A stretch of 64,000 nt of DNA from Physella acuta (Eukaryota > Mollusca > Gastropoda > Physidae), in assembly GCF_028476545.1 (NCBI RefSeq), contig NW_026732021.1, positions 1-64,000 of the forward strand, written 5' to 3'. Below are positions 17,520 through 28,915 of the stretch, piece after piece (position 1 is the stretch's first letter; each line of letters begins with the position of its first letter). A program made the translations under genes and the position numbers. Below the pieces are notes generated by a model. The model worked only from the letters and a program-made list of their open reading frames with translations. It did not search any database and was not told where the DNA came from.

Positions 17520-18142
17520 TACATGGTCACATATTTGCAACATGACATAATTTATTTGCTCAAAGTTTTGCGCCACCAGATGCTCAGCGTCAGTACCCCT
17601 GTTTGAGTTGGTCTTTCGTGCAGGGAGGGTAAGTTATGTAAATAGAAAACACAACCAAAATGGCTGCTGGAACGGAAGTGTGCGCGCGCATCAGGTAGTG
17701 GTTTCCACGAGATAAGGTCTCTGAGCTAAGCTGTGGTGAGCTGAGATGACAGGCTCCACGTAACTGCCGTATCAGTGGTCATTTCATGGGACATTGAACC
17801 CATCTGCAAGGCTAATTCGTGTCTTCGCGGGCATTGTAATGTGCTAATTTGGGGGTGGGGTAGGGTGGGGGGGGGGGGGGGGGGGGAAACGTTTCGACCA
17901 TCCCCTAGGTCATTAGGGCTTGTCTAGGGAGTCACTAATCACCCCCCCCCCTGACACCCCACCTCTAGCTCAAAAGGGTGGGTGGGGGGGGAGTTTAAAT
18001 TAGGGTAGAGCCTACAGCTACAGTGGTAAAAACGTTTAAATAATTATTTGGGATTGAGGAGAAGGGAAAAGTTTACTTAGTCCAATTAAGTGGACTGACG
18101 TGGTTGAACAAGGATTCTGTGCTCGAGCCAGTAGGAAGAGCC

Positions 18143-18173
<31 letters not shown>

Positions 18174-18609
18174 CTCACTCCCGGCCTGAACAAGTCTGAT
18201 GTACATCACAGAAATCAAGAAAAGTAAAGGCAGCTGGATGAAATCAGGAAAAGTAAAAGCAGCTGGGCATAAAGCTGATCCTGTTCAAGATCTGCTCGCT
18301 TTGATGTTTGAAATCTTCAACAAGTTGTACTACAGGATTTTATTTCTATCAGCCCCTACCTTCCCATAACCCATCTCCCTACCCCTGAATCTACTCGCAT
18401 AGAAGCAACATATCTTGCCAAGATGCGCATATTTAATGTACGATAAAAATGTCGGCACTTGAAATTTCAGACAGGAATAGAACCTAACATTTCAGATTAG
18501 GAACATTTTAAAATGAACAAAACCTAACACTGCACAGATCAGCCGTGGAAACTCTAGAACTCGCCATACACAATACACAATCGTATGAAACAACGGTAAC
18601 AATAAACAA
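17520..18609. other. Intergenic, poly-G/C tracts
   Basis: G runs at about 17849-17886, C runs near 17942 and 18141-18159, followed by a short CA run. A short ATG frame at 17660 is discussed among the rejected items. No gene seen. Confidence 0.5.
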
Positions 18610-18800
18610 ACTGTCACGTTAAACTCAACTGTCACGTTAAACACAACTGTCACATTAAATACAACTGTCACATTAAACACAACTGTCACATTAAACACAA
18701 CTGTCACGTTAAACACAACTGTCACTGTAAATACAACTGTCACAGTAAATACAACTTTCACGTTAAACACAACTTTCACGTTAAAACACAATGTCACATT
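18610..18800. repeat. Minisatellite, 18-bp unit
   Basis: About ten copies of cacaactgtcacattaaa with variants. Confidence 0.92.
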
Positions 18801-19104
18801 AAGACCTTTGGCTAAGAATGTCTTAGCCTTACCACAAAGAATTTTTTTCTGGTTGGTTTTGACTCGTATTATTAAAGGGAACAAACCTTAAAAGAAACAG
18901 GTAAAACCTGGATAGCCTCCCTTCCACCAGCTGCCACTAAAAAGCAGTACATATGCAAGTCAGCAAGAATGGTTCGATGCTTCCAGTGTTATTGGATTTG
19001 ATTTAGCACATCAAGTATAATTATATCCTGGTACTTAAAGTACTGACAACAGATAAAGGGAAGCCAATATAGAAATCACATGACAAAACATTTCTATTTG
19101 ATGC

Positions 19105-19110
19105 TTTATT
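19105..19110 (-). terminator. Candidate USP-2 polyadenylation signal
   Basis: AATAAA on the - strand, about 660 nt after the USP-2 stop, in non-repetitive AT-rich DNA. It would give a 3' UTR of ordinary length. Position only; no cleavage data. Confidence 0.4.
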
Positions 19111-19689
19111 TGATTAAATCTCAATCAATAACAATTATTTGATTAATGGAATTAAGTAGATAGGAAATTAAATGTAAAAAAAAAAACATACATTAATCTT
19201 CCTGACATTTATAAACATTGTAATATAACACATGATAGCACTAGCTGCAGTCCACACATATAAAAGATTGGTCTTTTAAAGACATCTCAATAAAATGTTT
19301 AAAAACTTAACAAATATTTTACACATAAACAGCACACATAAAACACGTCACACAAGACAAAAAACTTGTTAAAACAACCTGAGTTATGAGAAAAACATTC
19401 CCGTGATAACATTCTTATACAATTACTATAGTCATGAACACAAATGACATCACTCTTTAAAATTATAAAAATGTATAAAACGTAAACAGTTTCATACCAC
19501 TTAGGATTCCATTACAATTTTTGTTTAGAAAAAACTGCTTTCCAATTCTAATATAGTCATTTAGAAAAACAACTTTACCAACAGATGGGACATACATGAC
19601 AAAAGCCTGGATACACAGACATATGGATGATTTCTGACATGGGTGATTACACTGTAATTAGTGTGGATGGTGAACCCCTCATTGGTATG

Positions 19690-19785
19690 GATGATGGAGA
19701 GTTGAGCGGATGATACCCCATCAGTGATGCGGATGATACCCCCTCAGTGATGCGGATGATACCCCCTCAGTGATGCGGATGCTTA
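19690..19785. repeat. Minisatellite, 23-bp unit, overlapping the USP-2 stop
   Basis: About three and a half copies of gcggatgataccccct plus cagtgat. The last partial unit is coding on the - strand (final HPHH and TGA of USP-2); the others lie in its 3' UTR. Confidence 0.9.
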
Positions 19786-19970
19786 CAGACGAGGACTGGG
19801 ATGTCGGAGTGATGGACAACACTTTCACTGACGCTGCCCAGGATGGTGCGGCGGATCTTGCCGAGGCCGCGGGAGCCCATGACGATCATGTTGGCGCTGA
19901 CAGACTTGCTGTACTCCAGGATCTTGTGCCACGCCTCTTTGGCATGCAGACGCACAAAGCTGCCATCAAT
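19767..19970 (-). CDS. USP-2 last exon
   Basis: 204 nt, 67 codons plus TGA; acceptor tgcgcag. It runs IDGSFVRLHAKEAWH, ILEYSKSVSANMIV, MGSRGLGKIRRTILG, SVSESVVHHSDIP and VLVCKHPHH. The last codons and the stop form the first, partial unit of a 23-bp tandem repeat that continues into the 3' UTR. Confidence 0.94.
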   Translation of the reverse strand: MDGSFVRLHAKEAWHKILEYSKSVSANMIVMGSRGLGKIRRTILGSVSESVVHHSDIPVLVCKHPHH

Positions 19971-22900
19971 CTGCGCACAAGAGAAACAACTGGTCAGCTG
20001 ATATAGCTTTATTATAAAGTTAATTATTAGTTAAATTAACAGCTTTTTCTCCAGCCAGAATGTCTGCCTGTCTGTCTAGTTGTCTGAAATGAATGTGTTC
20101 TGTAAATTGACATAAACTAGGCTAATCTAAGAGGAAGAAATGTCTTTTGTTAGTAAAATTAGCTGTGGTGCCAGCTCTAGAAACTAATTTATTTGTTACT
20201 GTAGCCTACAGTGTTTTATCACTAGAGAATTGAGGGGACAGCATGGGTGCATTACCTCGGCTACAGGACATTACCCCCCCTCCGACATTCCCCCCCCCCC
20301 CATATTTACCCCCCCCCCCGGAGCAATTACCCCCCTGTCAATTACCCCCCCCCCCCTCAAGTTAGAATCCTAACTCTAACTAGAATTCTATACCTATATA
20401 CCACTTTAACCCAAACATTAAGAAAAAGACCAAAACCTAAGCATCCACCTTAGCCTAAAACTTCACAAAAAACCAAAACCAACGCTAGACACAACCCTAA
20501 CTCTAACCCTAACCTTAACCCTAACTCTAACCCTGTCCGGGGGGGGGGTTATGTCCTACTGGGGGGAAGGTAATTGACAGGGGGGTAATTACTCCGGGGG
20601 GGGGGGGGGGGTAATGTCGGGGGGATGTCCAGGGGTAATTGACAGGGGGGAAATGCCCTGTTCCCCATTACCTCAGGTGTTTTATAACTAGAGAATTGAG
20701 GGGACACCATGGGTACAGCTGATTAACAAGTGTACCTGACCTAGATTTTTTATCTTTTTATCAAGAGAGGACTGTCATCTTCAAAGGATAATTGTTTCAA
20801 AAGTTACCAAAAAATTAGTACAAAGAGGTTCTGTGTTATTTTTTACAGACTTTTCCTCCATACATTGTATTTTTTTTTATTTAATTTCGTTCTTTCTGTA
20901 TTTATTACTGATTTTTTTAAATGTATATGTACATGTCAGAAGATTTTTCAAAAGCACTCTACATTTTATTTTTGGTCTCCCCTGGATAGTTTATATCAAC
21001 ATGACAACTGTGATGTATCAATGTGACATGACAACTGTGATGTATCAATGTGACATGACTACAACTTGCAATGAACAAAACAATCCTAATGTTGTTCTGT
21101 ATGGAAATCTGGTAATATACTGTGTGTCGCTAGGCTACCAGTGTCCTAATATGTTGGTGCCAGGCTACCTTGTGTCCATGTGTGTGGTTTAGGCTACCCT
21201 ATGTCCCCACTACTTCAACATGAAACCTACTTTGTTGGCACTAAAAATCTCTGTGACTTCAGCCTCTATAGCAGCAGCCTTCTCTTTGTCTTTCTCCTCC
21301 AGCTCATGGATCCTGCCTGGGCTTGGCCCTGTCAGATACACATTGCATTACACATTACCATGTCATACACATTGCATTACACATTACCATGTCATACACG
21401 TTTCATTACACATTACCATGTCATACACATTTCATTACACATTACCATGTCATACACATTTCATTACACATTACCATGTCATACACATTTCATTACACAT
21501 TACCATGTCATACACATTTCATTACACATTACCATGTCATACACATTTCATTACACATTACAAAGTCACAATGTCCAATCCTATTACACATTACACAATG
21601 TCCAGTTCTACATCAGACTCCACTTAATGTCCACCCCCCCCCCCCAATTGTTACCTTCCATGATGCCAACATCACCAAAGTAATCCGCCACATAACAGGT
21701 GTAGACCTTGTTGCCATCCTTGTGCAGGTGCTTGATGTAGACTGGAATACATGTAAAACAAGCATGGTACAAGCAGGGTATAAACATGGTACACATACAG
21801 TATGTAGAATGGAATTCAACAATCACACATGGTACAAATATGGTACAAGCATGGTACAAGCATTGTATAAACATCGTACAAATAAAGGATGCCATGACAG
21901 GCTCAATATTGACAATATTGTGTGTAATGTGTGTGGTGTGTAATGTGTGTGGTGTAATGTGTGTGGTGTAATGTGTGTGGTGTAATGTGTGTGGTGTAAT
22001 GTGTGTGGTGTGTGTGGTGTATAATGATCAATGTGTAGATAGTAGATTAAAACAAATCAATCGCTGAATGACACCTGTATATGATTTTCATTTTTCTCGC
22101 TAGTACCGGAGGTCAATAATGCATAAGGAAGTTAATCACAACTAATCCCCTCCCTTACATACACATAATGATCCATGAGATACACATTAGTCAACGTTGA
22201 AACGTCTGACATCAAAGGTGCTGGGAGTAATTAAATCAAAGCTATATTGTGTCCTAGTGATTGCCCTCGATGAATTGTTTAAATAACAGCCACCACCTCA
22301 CCACCCCCACCATCTTCATCTGTCAATGTCAAGTAGAAAGTTGTGTAAACGTGTCCAACTGTTAGACTGGACGTGACTGGTCACGTCAAGGTCACGTCAT
22401 ACTCTGATAGTGAACGTGACACTAACAGGTCACGCTTGACCCAGGAAGTGACGGTCTAACGGATCAGCTGGACCGTGACCGATTCACTCGGACGTAAATA
22501 GCAGGTGGAGTGACTCGTTACCTACATAAGGGGGGGGGGCGTGTGACAGCTTAATTAGTCTGTTGTGTGCCTGCTTAATTAGTCTGTTGTGTGCCTGCTT
22601 AATTAGTCTGTTGTGTGCCTGCCTTATTAGTCTCTAGTGACTCTACATAAACAGACAAACTGTTGAGAATAACCCATGACTCTCCCACTCCCCACACGAA
22701 CAACTCAGGATTTATTTTTTTACTATAAGGAAATATTTCAATTTATGGCCCTTAGTGACTTAATTTTATGGCAGGTTTTAATGACTTTTAAATGACTTGA
22801 CTTTATGACTACTGAAAGTGACCTATAGGGAATGAACGTAATGGCTCTAAGTCTAAGTGAGAATCAGCAGAAGAAACGTGAGTATGTTGCAGATGGCGCC

Positions 22901-25900
22901 ACCTACAATTCAACTAGTGTAAGTCATCTCTCCAACAGTTTTATCATGGAGGGCAAAGTTTAGCCGAGAAAATAGCGGGACAGAAAAGTAAACAAAAAGA
23001 AATGTCTGACTGCTGAGACTACCACACAATAAATATCTTCTCGGACACGTGACAAGACACGATGACGTCATTCTTCCTTCAGGTGAAACCCTATTTTTCC
23101 AATACCCCCCCCCCCCCCGCCTTCCACCCCTCGACCAGATCTAGACAGGGGCGATAAGCCAAGCGCAGCAAAAGGTTAGCAGATAATGGGTCGCGTCCTA
23201 TAAGAGAACCACTCCAGCAACAGACTAGCAGGTCTGTGTATAACAAAACAAACTCTAGCTAGGCCGGTGACGTAATGGTTGTACTGAGGGTCTAAGACAA
23301 TTACCGCTGGGTCCTGGGTCTATCATCCAACACAGAGACCTTTTGTGTCAGACACAAACAGGGCTTTTGATATATATGTGTATGTGTGTACGTGCCTGTC
23401 TGCCTGCGTGTGTGTATATAACCTATTTGCATTAGTGCACATAGACTTAGACATATTGAGAACAGTTCTAAATAAACTGGTATACAAATGGCAGGTCAGA
23501 AAAATAATATTCAGCAACTACGTCTGACCGATTTTTTTTCTTAGGCCTCTAAATTGTCTGACCATAAATTATTCCCCCCCCCCCCCAACCCGAGTGTACC
23601 TGTCTGTGTTCTACTTTGATATTAGTTTTCTAATCTCACAATAAGTGGTTTTGTGGTGCTAGGCTGTGTAGTGTTAGGCTTAAATAATGGTCCTAAGTTT
23701 TGTGGTGCTGGCATTATTATGGTCCAAAGTTTTGTGGTGCTAGCTTTATTATGGTCCAAAGTTTTGTGGTGCTAGCTTTATTATAGTCCTAAGTTTTGTG
23801 GTGCTAGTTTTATTATGGTCCAAAGTTTTGTGGTGCTAGCATTATTATGGTCCAAAGTTTTGTGGTGCTAGCTTTATTATGGTCCAAAGTTTTGTGGTGC
23901 TAGTTTTATTATGGTCCTAAGTTGTGTGGTGCTAGCTTTATTATGGTCCAAAGTTTTGTGGTGCTAGTTTTATTATGGTCCAAAGTTTTGTGGTGCTAGT
24001 TTTATTATGGTCCTAAGTTTTGTGGTGCTAGCTTTATTATGGTCCAAAGTTTTGTGGTGCTAGCTTGATTATGGTCATAAGTTTTGATGTAGCCATACTT
24101 GGCTTAATTGTGGTGCTATGCCCAGTGGTACGAGACCTTGTCAGAGGTAAAAAACCGTAACAGCCGGCAAGTCAACGGCCCGCGAGCCGACAGTTTGAGC
24201 ACCGCTGACATATGGGGAACCACGTGACGAGCCGTTTCAAGGTAGTATTTACATACAATTACAACGGAGTAGGCGTGAGTATAAAAATAGCCTGAGGTTT
24301 TCAACACGAACAACAACAAAACAATCAGTTGGCCATCTTGCTGTCAGCATGATATATATAAGCCCAAAGGTCAACGACCTTGACATACAGTAAACAGGTC
24401 TGAAAATGTGTTTCACACGTTGTTTTACGCGCAGATCTCGTGAGAGCGTGTTGACGTGCGGGCACGTGGGTTGTTTCGCTCAACACGTTTTTCTCATGTC
24501 CTGCAGGACGCAGGTCTCGGGGACTAGATTCATTTGTCCTATAGGAAACGTGGTTTGTAGGACCAGTATCTAATGTCCTACAGGACACAGGTCCCAGGGA
24601 ACAGATTCAAAGACCCGGGGGGGGGGGCACATGGCCTCTACAGCGTCCTAATGATCCTACAGGTCAATGACCCATACTTTTTAACAGTTTCCTATTTTCT
24701 CAGGTATTCACCAGCCCAGCGAAGTTTCTAAAAATAACGTATATGCTTTCACACTCCAGTACAAAGCCATTAGCGCGCCCATTATTTCCCAATATGATCC
24801 AAGCAACTCTTGCTTCATTTTCAATTTTTTAGCGAAACAAAAATATAAAAGAGGAGACCTGTCGTTAGAGATATGTTTAAAAGATATGGTTAGATTACCG
24901 TCGTACGTTAAAGTACTTTCCTTTGGCCTAACCGTGTTGATTGTAAAATTATCTCCCCTACATTCCATAATCTTGTCAACAGAATACTAGAGATGATTTG
25001 GTAGGCAATAAACAACTCATTACGGTGGTAAGGTATTAAAATATAACGTCGTTTGGCGTGGTGTTAAAATATAACCCAGTTAGGTGAGGTGTTAAAATAT
25101 AACGTCGTTTGGTGTGGTGTTAAAATATAACCCAGTTAGGTGAGGTGTTAAAATATAACGCCGTTGGTGGGGATGTTAAAATATAACGCCGTTGGTGGGG
25201 ATGTTAAAATATAACGCCGTTGGTGGGGATGTTAAAATATAACGCCGTTTGGTGGGGATGTTAAAATATAACGCCGTTGGTGGGGTGTTAAAATATAACC
25301 ACGTTAGGTGAGGTGTTAATGGGGTGTTAGTGGTGTTAAAATATAACCCAGTTAAAGCATTCTTCGAGTTTGTGCAAGCCAGGATGTAGGTCGTCTGGTT
25401 TAGGGGGCTGATCAATATATACGTGGCATTAGGGATGGGGGAGGGTCAAGGTCACTGTCAACTTGATTAAAATTTAATGCAAGACAGGCGGAAGGTGCTA
25501 GGGATCCAACAAGCCACGTGACATGAGCGAATTGCCCAGAAATCGATTTCTTAAGAACAGCTCAGACTTGATCAGATGAGATCGAATTCTCAATGTGAGG
25601 TATCGATACCAAAATTAGCAGAAGTGCTGGAAACGATACCTCAATATGTTGGAAATTGTTTGGCAAAATATTTATAGAAATTTTCCTTTATAACGTCAAG
25701 TTAGAATATGCTTGACATATCACATCGTCCCTACTGGTGAAGAAATTTTGAGGGTAAGTTTGTGCCTTGGGCAAGTGACACGCCAATCCACAAGTTTGTG
25801 ACACGCCTATCCACACGTTTGTGACACGCCTATCCACACGTTTGTGACACGCCAATCCACAATCTGACACGCCAATCCACACGTTTGTGACACGCCAATC

Positions 25901-28900
25901 CACAATCTGACACGCCAATCTACAAGTTTGTGACACGCCAATCCACAATCTGACACGCCAATCCACAAGTTTGTGACACGCCAATCCACAAGTTTGTGAC
26001 ACGACAATCCACAAGTTTGTGACACGCCAATCCACAAGTTTGTGACACGCCAATCCACAAGTTTGTGACACGACAATCCACAAGTTTGTGACACGCCAAT
26101 CCACAAGTTTGTGACACGCCAATCCACACGTTTGTGACACGCCAATCCACACGTTTGTGACACGCCAATGCACAAGTTTGTGACACGCCAATCCACAAGT
26201 TTGTGACACGCCAATCCACAAGTTTGTGACACGCCAATCCACAAGTTTGTGACACGCCAATCCACAATCTGACACGCTAATCCACACGTTTGTGACACGC
26301 CAATCCACAAGTTTGTGACACGCCAATCCACAAGTTTGTGACACGCCAATCCACAATCTGACACGCTAATCCACACGTTTGTGACACGCCAATCCACAAG
26401 TTTGTGACACGCCAATCCACAAGTTTGTGACACGCCAATCCACAATCTGACACGCTAATCCACAAGTTTGTGACACGCCAATCCACAAGTTTGTGACACG
26501 CCAATCCACAATCTGACACGCTAATCCACACGTTTGTGACACGCCAATCCACAAGTTTGTGACACGCCAATCCACAAGTTTGTGACACGCCAATCCACAA
26601 TCTGACACGCTAATCCACACGTTTGTGACACGCCAATCCACAAGTTTGTGACACGCCAATCCACAAGTTTGTGACACGCCAATCCACAATCTGACACGCT
26701 AATCCACAAGTTTGTGACACGCCAATCCACAAGTTTGTGACACGCCAATCCACAATCTGACACGCTAATCCACACGTTTGTGACACGCCAATCCACAAGT
26801 TTGTGACAGGCCAATCCATAAGTTTGACCTCATTTCGGACGCCTTTTTCTTGGGTGATACTAAACACAGGTAAAATCTGAGTGTCTCTTTACGTGACCAC
26901 AGCAACAAAAGTTTAGAAAGTCTAACAATTGTGTAGGTCAGCTTGACCTACGAGCAACACGTGCTGAGAGGAAGAGAGTGGATAAGGTCAGGATCAGGGT
27001 GTATCATTATTTAGTGTCAGGAAGAGAGTGCTTAGGGTCAGGATTAGGGTGTGTCATTAGCTCGTGTCATGAGAATCAACAGCAAGTCAGGATCAGGATT
27101 GTGTCATTAGCATGTGTCAGTGTACCGAGTGTTGTCAATGAACCGAAAGTACTGAGTGGCCACAGAGCGTGACGGCCCAGACTGTATAAACCGGGCTCTC
27201 CACATTGGTACACGCCCCAACAAGGTGTACACCGGGCTCTCCACAGTTGGTACACACCCCAGCAAGGTGTAACCTGGCTCTCTACAGTTGGTACACACCC
27301 CAGCAAGGTGTAACCTGGCTCTCCACAGTTGGTACACACCCCAGCAAGGTGTACACCGGGCTCTCCACAGTTGGTACACGCCCCAACAAGGTGTACACCG
27401 GGCTCTCCACAGTTGGTACACACCCCAACAAGGTGTACACCGGGCTCTCCACAGTTGGTACACACCCCAGCAAGGTGTGTACACCGGGCTCTCCACAGTT
27501 GGTACACGCCCCAGTAACGTGTGTTGGCCTCTCACGTCACCCACCCACCAACAAATAAAAACAAACCAAGAAAGACCGAGGGAAAATGTTTTTTTGTTTT
27601 TTTTTAACAATACAGGTTAAATGAGGCTGAACTTTGTGCTTGTGTGCTTGCTAGATGTTTGGTCTTTGTCAGCTCTAAATTATCTCTACCAGCCCAACAT
27701 CTCTCCAAGAAATGTTTTTATTCAAATTGCGTTTGATAGAATCTAGATCGATCTAAAAATCTAGATAGAATCTAAGAATTTTACGTAGATCTAACTGTAA
27801 AAACCAGATTAAACAAATGATGGGTAGGTCATTTTGAACACGTCAAGTCTCTAAAATGTGTAGATGCTGCTGTATGCTACATGCTAATGACTCTAAGCCT
27901 GCTAAGCTAGGTTAAAGTTCAAGTCAACCGATTTCAACTAAGCCTAGCGTTAATTAGGCTAGTACAAGAAGTTAAACTGATGTTTCAGGGTTTCCGCTCC
28001 AGTAGGCCTACATACTAAAATGATACCATGCTGGCTATGGTCGCATAGGGTAGTTGTCAAAAACCAGAGGCGTAGCGACCCTTCAATGCGCCCGGGGACA
28101 TACTTTCAATTTGGCGCCCCCTTGGGAGCAAATTTTCGATTTTGCACCCCCCCCTTCGAACTTTTTATTTGCACCCCCCTCAAACTTTCGATTTGCACCC
28201 CCACTCCTCGAACTTTTCATTTGCACCCCCCCCCCCTCAAACTTTCGATTTGCACCCCCCCCCCCCTCGAACTTTTCATTTGCACCCCCCCCTCAAACTT
28301 TCAATTTGGCGCCCCCCCTAACGTCGGCGCCCGGGGACATATGTCCCCCCCCGCCCCCCCCCTCGCTACGCTACTGTCAAAAACCTAAAGCTCTTAGATC
28401 TAGATAGATCTAGATCTATATCTAGATCTAGATGTGAGTGAATCGGATACAAATATTTTAAAAGTGATGTGTTTTTTTTTTAATTATTTCGCATTTACAT
28501 TAGGCCTAGGCCTAAAATGTTTTTATTAAATTAAACAATTTTTTAATATATTATTATAAATTCCTAATAGCCTACTAATAGATCTAGAATAATCTAGATC
28601 TTCTAGTAGTTAGTAACAGCATAGTAAAGTATAGATCTAGTTTATATTTTATATTTATTAGATATTAATATTATAAATTTTCATGGGCAACAAATTAATC
28701 TGTGGAAAGTGGTATGCTAAAAAGTAAAAAATAAAAATCTAGATCTCTAGATTTCTAGATCTAGATTGTAAGTAGCTAATCATTCAATATTTATGAGCTA
28801 ATAATAAAAGAAGTCGTGAAACACTAAAAACAAATATTAAATATGTAGTCTACTTACAATCAAGACAGTATTCGCTGTGTTTGCTTGAGTCAAGCGGGAT

Positions 28901-28915
28901 AACTACTATTGCCAT
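19767..28915 (-). CDS. USP-2: universal stress protein, complete, 4 exons
   Basis: Exons in transcript order: 28915-28858, 21741-21655, 21328-21231, 19970-19767. Deduced 148 aa, typical for a single-domain USP. Seen: beta1 MAIVVIPLDSS with the Asp expected at the end of strand 1; helix KHSEYCLDFYIKHL; strand KVYTCYVAD; junction GPSPGRIHELEEKD leading into a long charged helix; final exon ANMIVMGSRG, nine residues, then GSVSESVVHHS and IPVLVCKHPHH. Gly113, Gly116, Gly126 and Ser127 form the ATP-site signature of this family. Codons split by introns 1 and 2 give Phe and Gly. An in-frame TAA four codons before the ATG and a good context (ggcaATGG) support the start. Introns: 7.1 kb, 326 nt and 1.26 kb. 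Cytosolic stress or nucleotide-binding role known only from the family. Confidence 0.93.
20211..20712. repeat. Direct duplication flanking a C/G-rich inverted repeat
   Basis: About 40 bp (tgttttatcactagagaa, ttgaggggacagcatggg) recurs at about 20211-20248 and 20675-20712 with few changes. Between them is an imperfect inverted repeat: C-rich left arm 20265-20357, G-rich right arm 20537-20660. In USP-2 intron 3. Confidence 0.75.
20493..20534. repeat. Interstitial telomere-like repeat
   Basis: Degenerate ccctaa hexamers (aaccctaactctaaccct and so on) for about 40 bp, in the centre of the inverted-repeat element. Confidence 0.7.
21231..21328 (-). CDS. USP-2 exon 3
   Basis: 98 nt: two bases of a Gly codon and 32 codons (PSPGRIHELEEKDKE to VTEIFSANK); acceptor ctgacag, donor gtaggt. 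The upstream intron is only 326 nt and is mostly a 29-bp minisatellite that reaches to within about 10 nt of this acceptor. Confidence 0.9.
21335..21565. repeat. Minisatellite, 29-bp unit, filling USP-2 intron 2
   Basis: About eight copies of cattaccatgtcatacac plus atttcattaca, occupying most of the 326-nt intron. Confidence 0.95.
21655..21741 (-). CDS. USP-2 exon 2
   Basis: 87 nt, phase 1 at both ends, encoding YIKHLHKDGNKVYTC and YVADYFGDVGIME. Acceptor attccag; donor gtaaca. Same length and phases as USP-1 exon 2. Confidence 0.9.
21915..22025. repeat. gtaatgtgtgtggt repeat, 14-bp unit
   Basis: About seven copies of gtgtaatgtgtgtg. Confidence 0.92.
22370..22500. promoter_or_regulatory. 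Cluster of AGGTCA-type half-sites in USP-2 intron 1
   Basis: TCAAGGTCA near 22386 (SF-1/ERR-type extended half-site), AGGTCA near 22425, TGACCC and several GTGAC words within 130 bp of unique DNA. Possible nuclear-receptor enhancer; inference only. Confidence 0.25.
22540..22635. repeat. Minisatellite, 24-bp unit
   Basis: Four copies of gcctgcttaattagtctg plus ttgtgt. 22636-23635 beyond it is unique intron sequence with a TGACGTCA at 23063-23070 and C runs. Confidence 0.92.
23640..24090. repeat. Minisatellite, 32-bp unit
   Basis: About 13 copies of gttttgtggtgctagctt plus tattatggtccaaa, in USP-2 intron 1. Confidence 0.94.
24121..24208. mobile_element. hAT end fragment
   Basis: Read on the - strand, a terminus CAGCGGTGCTCAAACTG then ggctcgcgggccg resembles a common animal hAT end. 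No partner end or target duplication is clear. Confidence 0.35.
24209..25014. other. Unique intron sequence
   Basis: USP-2 intron 1. Includes three imperfect tcctacaggacacaggtc-like words at 24500-24600 and a G run near 24618. No exon seen. Confidence 0.5.
25015..25345. repeat. Minisatellite, 27-28 bp unit
   Basis: About eleven copies of gttaaaatataacgccgt plus tggtggggat with two sub-variants. Confidence 0.93.
25775..26825. repeat. Minisatellite, 23/20-bp units in 89-bp higher-order repeat
   Basis: Units acacgccaatccacaagt plus ttgtg (23 bp) and a 20-bp form with ccacaatctg. From about 26270 they are ordered in a repeating block of about 89 bp. Every unit carries CCAAT. Confidence 0.95.
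26960..27120. repeat. Imperfect repeat of about 50-60 bp, 3 copies
   Basis: gtcaggatcagggtgtatca, tcattag and gtgtcaggaagagagtg words recur with gaps. Confidence 0.6.
27180..27530. repeat. Minisatellite, 42-bp unit
   Basis: About eight copies of caccgggctctccacagt plus tggtacacaccccagcaa and ggtgta. Period divisible by 3, hence long open frames on both strands. Confidence 0.95.
27531..28056. other. Unique intron sequence
   Basis: AT-rich part of USP-2 intron 1, with tctagat-type palindromic words near 27740-27795. No exon seen. Confidence 0.5.
28065..28376. mobile_element. hAT-like MITE, family A, with internal repeats
   Basis: 312 bp, TIRs cagaggcgtagcga / tcgctacgctactg, and a perfect 8-bp duplication tcaaaaac at 28057-28064 and 28377-28384. 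The interior repeats caaactttcgatttgcac several times between C runs. In USP-2 intron 1, about 480 bp downstream of exon 1. Confidence 0.95.
28385..28857. other. AT-rich intron with agatctagat words
   Basis: Numerous copies of tagatctagat (28399-28433 and 28735-28768) in USP-2 intron 1. No gene seen. Confidence 0.5.
28858..28915 (-). CDS. USP-2 exon 1 (start codon)
   Basis: 58 nt: MAIVVIPLDSSKHSEYCLD plus the first base of a split Phe codon; donor gtaagt. Too short for ORF callers but it matches the beta1-alpha1 part of a USP. Joining it to the exon at 21741 keeps the phase and gives FYIKHL. Confidence 0.88.

Noticed and set aside
17660-17694. Short ATG frame (MAAGTEVCARI) followed by a gt
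   Set aside because: Good start context but only 11 codons, a poor donor and no downstream exon.
25688-26867. Series of overlapping Trp/Cys-rich open frames (WIGVSQTCGLACHK)
   Set aside because: Artefact of 23/20-bp units; the frame starts recur every 89 bp with the higher-order repeat.
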